From: JAKFYM01 sp964612065
Lineage (GTDB): Bacteria > Bdellovibrionota > UBA1018 > CAIPTA01
DNA length: 17,697 bases
Assembly: GCA_964612065.1 (NCBI GenBank)
Contig: CAZTCD010000083.1
Location: 1 to 17,697, forward strand
Direction: 5' to 3'
A model generated the notes under the pieces. That model saw nothing but the letters and a program-made list of their open reading frames with translations, made no database searches and had not been told where the DNA came from. Positions 8,301 through 13,843 of this stretch are shown one piece after another (the first letter of the stretch is position 1; every line of letters starts with the position of its first letter). Both the position numbers and the translations under genes were made by a program.

Positions 8301-8876
8301 AATAAAGAAGAGGTAGGAGTTCATCTCTTTAGAGTGGCCACTAGTGAGCGAAAGATTGTTTGGGATCGAGATAGCTTATATGCGGACAAAGTTGACCCTG
8401 GAAAATTGGAATACTATGAGTCCAGAAAGATCATTACTCGCAATCGTGGAACAAAAATTTTTGCCGGAATAGATGAGGGATCAGTCGTTAGTGATATTTT
8501 TAATATCTGTGTGCCTGAGTATGATTCCGTAGAAAAAAAGAACTTCTGGAAGAAGGTCTCATTAGAGACGATTGTCGGTCTGCTTCAAAGCAGCGTTTTC
8601 AATTTCTATTTCAAAAAGAAGTTTGCCTTCCGGGATTTTAAATCGACGTTTTTGAGAGAGCTTCCTGTGAGCCCTGTCCTATTGGGAAAGGTGGCGGAAA
8701 GTATCGCGAAGATTGCATCGAAGTCAGGCGCATCAAAAGACCCAGCAAAGGCAATCTCGGAAATTGACGCATTACTGTTTGCCGCCTTTGATTTTTCAAA
8801 GTCACAGATTCAACTCATTCTCGATTTTGAAAAATCTGAATTGGAAAAAGAGAGGCCGAACAGGAAAGCCGCTTGA
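5391..8876 (+). CDS. Type IIG restriction-modification enzyme (Eco57I-like, nuclease-methylase-specificity fusion)
   Basis: A 1,161-residue single-chain enzyme that should both cleave DNA and methylate adenine at N6, using S-adenosylmethionine. The N-terminal nuclease has a PD-(D/E)XK core: KPDFIVV (Asp131) and IEAKYWG (Glu165, Lys167), followed by the usual QCLKYMEIL...GILTDGKTWRLYS stretch. The methylase has motif X (GSYYTPDNVVQYIV, near 559), motif I (CDSAMGSGHF, near 595) and catalytic motif IV NPPY at 755-758. The C-terminal part (about 880-1110), with GEFATIRVGVTPSRAY and FNFYFKKKFAFRDFKSTFLRELP, matches TaqI-like specificity domains that choose the site. All catalytic residues I can check are present, so it should be active. 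It also resembles BREX PglX, but PglX lacks the nuclease core, and no BREX gene is nearby. GAAGGAAG about 11 bases upstream, inside the end of the Csp gene, is the probable ribosome site. Confidence 0.93.
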   Translation: MAQVAKKLKKVEEQLHAPLELIPSNNYNPFWQSSLFNEVYLLNDAPVKFKEMWEQDEAGPFYEFCNQFRNLCEELKDVDLETWSERKTINGFIKHVLKMLGYAGTATQEPWAEDEPFTVKENGETKVYKPDFIVVHDPKELKYIEKKKGDEKLEEARSAVIVPIEAKYWGRIDDVKRRDGEDAERSDKRDEGDSARTLDFDEQCLKYMEILNKDFGILTDGKTWRLYSKELSSDSYRRNFQFNLGHLMKHVNAGLDRDQRDYEIFLENAKYFFHIFSKTALYSETGERRFLDDLLEYSKKYVTKVEDDLKVRFVKAMAYACNGFQRAMHIKKEKEDLTTIRNVAESHLFNILFIKHCESRNILPLKQSPEYRKISISNTIDKLEHFKPDREEELTLPLLRRMFSKDFNYAPSGYELYDRLMVLTKIVQHGTKAEFKEFEIKGFQEGIFSKDEWSFAQAHKLCNSEMVSILFQLGYCDSDIPGRRVQQIPYNFFSPRQLGSIYESFLEFKLEKASEDMAFIKKQWQPANLRSEKIRNLEVPKVKKGDLFFSPDNEDRKMSGSYYTPDNVVQYIVRQTLAPIVFGKSSDALLGLSVCDSAMGSGHFLSAALNFLANEYLRKKKAELNDDLNLSLIDAKRLVLHNCVFGVDINARAVKLAKMSLWLESAAEGTSLEPLDDQLLCRNSVFVIGTGGDTTKDNLLRKIQKDVLDFKDSFLENSKYKGLDAQIPAKDSVLELKADLPVVYKRGGFDAILMNPPYLAFNYLQNDLATLSYCKLSLELSYKFNLYTAILTNALSLLKDGGGYGFIVPNSISKEKFNLSLRTRLMEKTKVLHALVFNELDEEVFPDASNDDYLVLVGKALAPEKQHKISVDSMKSANSVYRRGVISQSEVCANFECQFQFQNVDSEAVMTEVRSILEKIEKGASPIGEFATIRVGVTPSRAYKKKYGQDYDSFGKKHSNKKTLLSYINANKEEVGVHLFRVATSERKIVWDRDSLYADKVDPGKLEYYESRKIITRNRGTKIFAGIDEGSVVSDIFNICVPEYDSVEKKNFWKKVSLETIVGLLQSSVFNFYFKKKFAFRDFKSTFLRELPVSPVLLGKVAESIAKIASKSGASKDPAKAISEIDALLFAAFDFSKSQIQLILDFEKSELEKERPNRKAA

Positions 8877-8938
8877 TGATCTTTGTGTGGGTAGAGCAGG
8901 GCAATTGAGGATTTCAGCAGCTGAGTAATGGGCGGTAG

Positions 8939-9334
8939 TTAAATCTCAATGCACTTAGTGTAGCGGATGCCCTTCCGATTGGGGGCGGGTATTTCGTTAT
9001 TAAATGCCACTACTTCCAGAATTGGCCATCCCCATTTCGGCTTGTCTCCGGTCCAGCGCCATGGAGAATTTTTGGACACACAATGCCGTGCAGAGTCTTT
9101 GTAAAAGTCCCTTTCATCTTCGTATAAAAAGCTTTCTCCAAAGGTGATCAAGCCTACTATTCGTGCTTTAAATTTTTCCTTCTTTCCAGGAGTCTCAACA
9201 ATGGCCATCTGTTTCCCGATAAAACCTTTGGGAATTGGATAGGTTCTGGTTTCTATCGTCTTTGCACCGTCCAGGATCAACTTCGAGATCGGATATTGAA
9301 TATTGATCCCAGTGTACGTCTTCTTTCTTTTCAT
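8939..9334 (-). CDS. ASCH-domain protein
   Basis: A 131-residue small protein that reads as one ASCH domain (a PUA-like beta-barrel thought to bind RNA or modified nucleotides). The typical opening is INIQYPISKLILDGAKTIET, where family members have a hydrophobic strand, then L-I-L-x-G-x-K-T-x-E-x-R. The strand GKQMAIVETPGK and the late W-rich segment WRWTGDKPKWGWPILEVV also fit. The Lys-Thr-x-Glu-x-Arg cluster (KTIETR) is the presumed ligand site. Its start overlaps the radical SAM stop by 4 nt (ATGA), so the pair is coupled. In the island it may recognise a nucleic acid or nucleotide product made by the radical SAM enzyme; that is inference. It converges with the type IIG gene, 62 bp away, and I find no clear terminator in between. 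Confidence 0.8.
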   Translation of the reverse strand: MKRKKTYTGINIQYPISKLILDGAKTIETRTYPIPKGFIGKQMAIVETPGKKEKFKARIVGLITFGESFLYEDERDFYKDSARHCVSKNSPWRWTGDKPKWGWPILEVVAFNNEIPAPNRKGIRYTKCIEI

Positions 9335-10749
9335 AATTGCGGTTGCTGTTCATCCGTTTGAGGTTGCGTAGGTGGACTACAAACGCGTATCTGAGTGCCA
9401 AGTGGTTTGTGGAGCATTTCTGGATTGATTGGCTGATAACCGGATTTTCCGCCGAGCTTCATTCTTTCTTCGAACGAAACTGAGCGAGTATCGGTGAGGA
9501 ATGTCTTCACCCGACCTTGGATGTTGCAACAATCTTTTTTGTTAGACCATAGGTCTTGGGTGCCCCAAAACTGGTCCTCACCGTTTCCAATGTAGCAAAC
9601 AGTAAATTCAACGGCTCGTTTGATAGATCGGCGCTTTAGTTCTTCGTAGTAGGCGCGGATTTCCTTCTCGCTGAAGTGAAAATCGCGCTTAGATTTATAA
9701 ACCTCATTTCGGTTGAAGAAGGGGCGTAGGTCGATGCCAGTTGATCTTTGGATGTTGTTTAGCGCGAACGCGCTGAAGCGGCCAAACCCGGCAATGATTG
9801 CGGGGCACCCGGCATCTGCGATTTCATCGACCATTTCAAATGAGCTGTATTCGAACTTTGGAACTTCTCCGTTCCATTTGAAGTTGGGGTCTGAGAAATA
9901 TCCGTCAGGATAAATAGGGAACATCGGGTTGATTCTGACGGCTGTCCAGAATCCTGCATCAGCCAACTTTTGGATAGCGGCAAGGCGACGCTTTGCCGAC
10001 GGCGCTCCCGGTTCAATCTGCTTGTTTAGGCTGTCATTGGTAGAGGCAATGCTAAATTGAATAGAGCACAAATCCTTGCGCAACAAAGCCATGTAATCGT
10101 CGCGGGCTACCAGGTCCGACCTTGTAATGATCGTGTAGGGATAGTTGTAGAAATCTAAAATCTTCAGGAACTCCTGCGTGATTTTATACTTGGTATCCAT
10201 CCACATGAACGAATCGCTCATGCAGCCAACCCGGAACGGAATTCTACGCTCCATGATCGAGCGCCACTTCGAGGATTTTTGGGTCTCGAAGACGGTGTAG
10301 AAGATCTTTCGAATCTCATTGAGATCAACAGGAACAGGGATTGGGTTGTTCCAGTATCCGTGAACGGTGAGTTCCGCCTTTGCGTAGCAATATGTACAGT
10401 TGTGGGAGCAGCCCCTGCCGTAAGTATCAATTTCGAAGGCATACAAACATTGCTGGCAAGAGCTGTGCGCATTGACGAGTTTCATGGGATTGCTCTTCAC
10501 AATGCCGCCACGAATGGGTTTGTCTTTATAGCGCAGCTCAAGATCGCGGTAGACCGCGTAATCGAAAGAGCAAGGGTATTTCGATAGACGATCTAGCTTA
10601 GCGGCTTCCGCGAGGAGTTCGTCATACACAGGAGTCGGAGGAAGAGCGACTTTCTTCTTGGTTTCCTCCAGATCCCTGAATTCGTTGAGCGGAAACGGAA
10701 TGATCTTGGTTTCCACGCTCGGCTGGCTTTCACGAAATTGGTCTGACAT
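9331..10749 (-). CDS. SPL-like radical SAM enzyme with extra cysteines
   Basis: A 472-residue radical SAM protein of the SplB/COG1533-like group (relatives of spore photoproduct lyase). The cluster motif CSHNCTYC is at Cys114, Cys118 and Cys121, in the family context TYGRGCSHNCTYCYAKAEL. Later strand motifs RVGCMSDSF, YTIITRSDL, CSIQFSIAST and WTAVRINPMFPI follow the SPL barrel pattern. Further Cys are at 98 and 101 (SSCQQC) and at 385, 407 and 408 (KKDCC), possibly an auxiliary cluster or catalytic Cys. The start at 10747-10749 is chosen for AAAGGAG seven bases upstream; a frame start 30 bases earlier lacks such a site. It overlaps the regulator gene by 20 nt and the ASCH gene by 4 nt. The substrate is unknown: it could repair or modify DNA, RNA or a nucleotide. 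It is not spore photoproduct lyase itself, since the length and tail differ and the host looks Gram-negative. Confidence 0.85.
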   Translation of the reverse strand: MSDQFRESQPSVETKIIPFPLNEFRDLEETKKKVALPPTPVYDELLAEAAKLDRLSKYPCSFDYAVYRDLELRYKDKPIRGGIVKSNPMKLVNAHSSCQQCLYAFEIDTYGRGCSHNCTYCYAKAELTVHGYWNNPIPVPVDLNEIRKIFYTVFETQKSSKWRSIMERRIPFRVGCMSDSFMWMDTKYKITQEFLKILDFYNYPYTIITRSDLVARDDYMALLRKDLCSIQFSIASTNDSLNKQIEPGAPSAKRRLAAIQKLADAGFWTAVRINPMFPIYPDGYFSDPNFKWNGEVPKFEYSSFEMVDEIADAGCPAIIAGFGRFSAFALNNIQRSTGIDLRPFFNRNEVYKSKRDFHFSEKEIRAYYEELKRRSIKRAVEFTVCYIGNGEDQFWGTQDLWSNKKDCCNIQGRVKTFLTDTRSVSFEERMKLGGKSGYQPINPEMLHKPLGTQIRVCSPPTQPQTDEQQPQL

Positions 10750-10930
10750 CTCGGTGCTCCTTTCGTGAGGGTTTGCCAACGGGCGTGAGATTGATCTGCG
10801 GCTTCTTGATGAACTCCAGAATGGCGACTTTGGCTAAGGTGGAAAAATCCAGCAGCGAGTTCTTTCGAAGAAACTCTTCGATTAACTTTTCCTCTTCATC
10901 CGAAAATCGGACGCCGCGAACTCTTCCCAT
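10730..10930 (-). CDS. Ribbon-helix-helix DNA-binding regulator
   Basis: A 66-residue protein of the RHH/CopG-like type. The first strand is RVRGVRFSDEEEKLIEEFL, where the alternating R-V-R-F residues form the DNA-reading ribbon and the acidic helix follows. The second helix (FSTLAKVAILEFIKK) ends at about residue 43, and the remaining tail is polar and basic. RHH proteins bind as dimers to short inverted repeats and usually repress their own operon. The start is supported by GAGGGA five bases upstream. It overlaps the radical SAM gene by 20 nt, and an imperfect inverted repeat lies 41-59 bp upstream, in the divergent region shared with the Z1 gene. It might instead be an antitoxin-like accessory protein, but no toxin is next to it. 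Confidence 0.75.
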   Translation of the reverse strand: MGRVRGVRFSDEEEKLIEEFLRKNSLLDFSTLAKVAILEFIKKPQINLTPVGKPSRKEHRDVRPIS

Positions 10931-10970
10931 CTCAGTCCCTCAAAAACGATTGGCTGGCTTGATATAACTT

Positions 10971-10989
10971 TGTCGAACGGTGTTCAACA
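10971..10989. promoter_or_regulatory. Inverted repeat, candidate operator in the divergent region
   Basis: TGTCGAAC (10971-10978) and GTTCAACA (10982-10989) form an inverted repeat with 7 of 8 matched positions around a 3-bp spacer. It lies between the minus-strand regulator operon and the plus-strand Z1 gene (148 bp in total). On the minus strand TTGAAC within the repeat and TATATC at 10961-10966 could be -35 and -10 boxes, but the 15-bp spacing is short. A repressor bound here would cover that promoter. Confidence 0.4.
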
Positions 10990-11078
10990 GGATGCTGCTC
11001 GAAAAATGAACATGGCGCATCGCGCAATCGAGTTCGGACGTGGGAGTTCCGCTTCAATCGCATCATAATGGATGTTCT

Positions 11079-13715
11079 ATGAGCGATGAGCGCAGGCAAT
11101 ACCTGATAGATTCGATTCAGGATCATCTTGCTTTGGGGCGTCCCCTGAGCGACATCGCTCGCCGCCTTAGAGTCATCGCTTCTGACGAAGAGATCGACGG
11201 TGCAATGACGGCCTTCAAGGCCCAGAGCGCCGCTGTACGGGCCTCTCAGACGGTCAACACTCTCGTTGACGATCTGGAATATGAGAGCTGGTACAAGGGG
11301 CCGTCCGACGAACCACAATCCCACTGGCAGCTCCTTACCGAGGTTCTGAAAAACAAGAAAACGCGTCCGTGGTCTGACGACATGGTTCGGAGCCTCGATC
11401 ACTCTTCCTCAACTGTGGTGGCGCATCTGGCCCCACCGAAATCTCAGGTTCATCGCGCAGTGAAGGGCTTGGTCCTCGGCTATGTCCAAAGCGGAAAGAC
11501 GGCGAATTTTTCAGCGGTGATTTCGAAGTCCGTTGATGCTGGTTACAAACTTGTCGTTGTTCTCGCGGGCATGCACAACATCCTGAGGCTTCAGACGCAA
11601 GCCCGCTTACACGAGGAAATTGTAGTACCGAAGGAATCAGCCTGCACCACGCTGACGAAGGTGGACGAAAAAGGTGACTTCCAGAAGAAGCAATTCGTGG
11701 CCGCCAATCGAGCCCTGGGTAGCAACGATGGATTCACGCTTGTCGTTCTCAAGAAAAACTCGGCGGTGTTGCGTAATTTCAATTCTTGGTTAAGTGAAGC
11801 CTCCGAAGAAACTCTCAAACGGTGTCCCACTTTGGTCATTGACGACGAGTCCGATCAGGCCAGCGTGAACACCAATCGCCCGGAAGACGATCCAACCGCG
11901 ATCAACGATCACATTCGAAACATCATCAAACGCTTTCCGATCATCAGCTATGTGGGCTACACCGCGACGCCGTTCGCGAACGTCCTTATTGACGCTTCTG
12001 TAGAGGATGACCTGTTTCCGAAAGACTTCCTGGTGAGTCTCGAAAAGCCTGTTGGATACGTCGGCACTGAAGAGCTGTTTGGGCGCGATGCAGTTGAGCC
12101 TCGCGGTGCTTTGAGTGGCCTTCCCGTCATTCGAACGATCCCGGACACCGAAGCAGCTCGTTTAACTGGGAAGAAAAAATCCAAGAACGCCCCGGAAAGT
12201 GAACCCATTCTTCCGTCGATGATCGAGGCGTTTGACGCCTTCATCGTTGGGTGCTCGGCGCGACTGGCAAGGGGGCAGTGGAAGCAGCACATGACCATGC
12301 TGATGCACACCTCTCACTTGGTTGCTCAACATATTACCCTGAAGGATGCCTTCGACGACTACGTTCTGAGCTTGAAGCTGGATCGAAAGGAAGAGTCCCC
12401 CGAGCTGATGGAGCGATTCCAGGCGATTTGGGAAAAAGACTTTCTTCCATCCTCATCATCTAAAACTTTCAGCGCGGCCGTTGTTCCGCCGTTTGCGACA
12501 ATTTGGAAGAATTCAGAGAAATTCATCGAGCGGCTTGAGGTCATCATGGAAAACCATGAGTCCGAAGAGCGCCTGACTTACGACCGTCCTGATCCTTTTT
12601 GGGGAATCGTCATCGGCGGAAATACTCTGTCGCGGGGATTGACCCTGGAAGGACTCACGACCAGCTATTTTGTGAGAGGGTCCAAGGGGTACGATACGCT
12701 TTTGCAAATGGGACGGTGGTTTGGCTACAGGCCGGATTACGTCGATCTGACTCGGATATATGTTTCTGAAGATCTGCAATCCAAGTTCTACCATCTGGCA
12801 ACCGTCGAGCAGGAAGTTCGTGACGAGATTAAAACGATGGCAGCGAATCGGGAGCGGCCAAAAGATGTCGGTCTGAGAATTCGGACTCATCCGACGATGA
12901 CTGTCACTTCCAACCTTAAAATGAGGAACGCCCAATCCAGCGCTCTTACATATTCGGCGTCTAAGATTCAGGCGCTCTATATGAATCTGAAAGATGTCTC
13001 GCTGTTGCGCTCAAATTTCCAAGCTGTAGTTCAGTTGCTCGATGGAATCGAAAAGTATCACGGAAAGTTCGTCGCTCCCGGCTTCGAAGACCTGTCCTCT
13101 TGCCTCCTGTACCGCGACGTGAGCCCCGAGCTCATTCTGCAATTTATGGAAAGGTACAGCTTCAGCGCCGCGAACATCAGATTTACTTCCAAGATGATTA
13201 CGGACTACATACACGATTTGACGAAAGTGGGGGAGCTTACGAAGTGGTCCGTGGCGGTCATGTCCCCCAAGACAGGTGCACCACTCGATCTCGGAAATGG
13301 CCGACAGGTTTTCAGGGTGGATCGTTCCGTGATGAAGAGAACGAAATCTGAGCGCGACCCCAGCGCAGACCATATCAAAGTCATCACGGCTCCAAGGGAC
13401 GAGTTGATCGACCTCAAGGATCAGCTCTTGAACGGGGACGCGAGAACGACGGAGGAGATTTTCAAAAATGAACCCGAGCTGACTGAGGTTTACTTTCGAC
13501 AAAACCTTCGTCCACGGGACCGTGGGTTGTTGATGCTCTACGCGCTCAACCCAAACCTTCAGATGTCGGAAAGTGACATCAAAACGCAATTAGAATCGCC
13601 TTCGCAAACAATGCCTCTGAGAGCAGTTGGTGATGCCTTCGCGGTGTCGTTCGTCTTTCCAAGAACGCAGAACTCTAAGAGTACGTATCGCTACGTTGTA
13701 AACGGCACCGTTTAA
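11079..13715 (+). CDS. Z1-domain ATPase/helicase-like protein
   Basis: An 878-residue protein of the Z1 family, a superfamily 2-like ATPase found in DNA-targeting defence systems. The Walker A motif GYVQSGKT is at 134-141, the Walker B segment LVIDDESDQAS has Asp255, Asp256 and Glu257, and motif III reads GYTATPFAN at 293-301. Late motifs NTLSRGLTLEGL (515-526) and MGRWFGYRPDY (544-554) are typical of Z1 proteins and match helicase motifs V and VI. The N-terminal 110 residues and the last 300 are less conserved. Every ATPase motif is intact. I chose ATG 11079-11081, although GTG at 11040 is also open, because the earlier one adds residues without domain character; a weak GGATG lies just before 11079. 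Known systems pair Z1 with MutL-like, DUF4420 and AIPR proteins; none is here. The next genes on the same strand are a double nuclease and a helicase. Confidence 0.9.
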   Translation: MSDERRQYLIDSIQDHLALGRPLSDIARRLRVIASDEEIDGAMTAFKAQSAAVRASQTVNTLVDDLEYESWYKGPSDEPQSHWQLLTEVLKNKKTRPWSDDMVRSLDHSSSTVVAHLAPPKSQVHRAVKGLVLGYVQSGKTANFSAVISKSVDAGYKLVVVLAGMHNILRLQTQARLHEEIVVPKESACTTLTKVDEKGDFQKKQFVAANRALGSNDGFTLVVLKKNSAVLRNFNSWLSEASEETLKRCPTLVIDDESDQASVNTNRPEDDPTAINDHIRNIIKRFPIISYVGYTATPFANVLIDASVEDDLFPKDFLVSLEKPVGYVGTEELFGRDAVEPRGALSGLPVIRTIPDTEAARLTGKKKSKNAPESEPILPSMIEAFDAFIVGCSARLARGQWKQHMTMLMHTSHLVAQHITLKDAFDDYVLSLKLDRKEESPELMERFQAIWEKDFLPSSSSKTFSAAVVPPFATIWKNSEKFIERLEVIMENHESEERLTYDRPDPFWGIVIGGNTLSRGLTLEGLTTSYFVRGSKGYDTLLQMGRWFGYRPDYVDLTRIYVSEDLQSKFYHLATVEQEVRDEIKTMAANRERPKDVGLRIRTHPTMTVTSNLKMRNAQSSALTYSASKIQALYMNLKDVSLLRSNFQAVVQLLDGIEKYHGKFVAPGFEDLSSCLLYRDVSPELILQFMERYSFSAANIRFTSKMITDYIHDLTKVGELTKWSVAVMSPKTGAPLDLGNGRQVFRVDRSVMKRTKSERDPSADHIKVITAPRDELIDLKDQLLNGDARTTEEIFKNEPELTEVYFRQNLRPRDRGLLMLYALNPNLQMSESDIKTQLESPSQTMPLRAVGDAFAVSFVFPRTQNSKSTYRYVVNGTV

Positions 13716-13784
13716 AGCGACTCAAGCGATCTGATGATTTCTCGTCAGCCAGACCATGGGCCGGTTCCCAACCTTTGGCTGATT

Positions 13785-13790
13785 TAGAAT
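13785..13790 (+). promoter_or_regulatory. Possible -10 box for the DUF2779 gene
   Basis: TAGAAT matches TATAAT at five of six positions and lies 53 bases before the gene start, in the 128-bp gap after the Z1 gene. A convincing -35 box is missing (best is GTTCCC at 13764-13769, 15 bp away). It is offered only because the gap is too long for simple translational coupling. Confidence 0.2.
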
Positions 13791-13810
13791 TGCAACGTAA
13801 GTGCCGATAA

Positions 13811-13840
13811 GCCCTCGGGTTATTTCAACTTTGCGAGGGC
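13811..13840 (+). promoter_or_regulatory. Hairpin that can hide the ribosome-binding site of the DUF2779 gene
   Basis: GCCCTCG (13811-13817) and CGAGGGC (13834-13840) are perfectly complementary, a 7-bp stem with six G-C pairs around a 16-base loop. GTT (13819-13821) and AAC (13827-13829) can add a 3-bp inner stem. The right arm contains the GAGGG at 13835-13839 that sits four bases before the ATG at 13844. Folding would therefore block translation. It is unlikely to be a Z1 terminator, as no T-run follows. Confidence 0.45.
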
Positions 13841-13843
13841 GGC

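Noticed and set aside
5391..8876. Reading the large methylase as BREX PglX.
   Set aside because: It has an N-terminal PD-(D/E)XK core, and no BrxA, BrxB, BrxC, PglZ or BrxL gene is nearby, so type IIG fits better.
8877..8938. Search for a bidirectional terminator between the convergent type IIG and ASCH genes.
   Set aside because: No stem longer than 4-5 bp and no T-run was found.
13011..13589. Minus-strand frame of 192 codons inside the Z1 gene.
   Set aside because: It is antisense to a protein-coding region with intact Z1 motifs, and shows no domain of its own.
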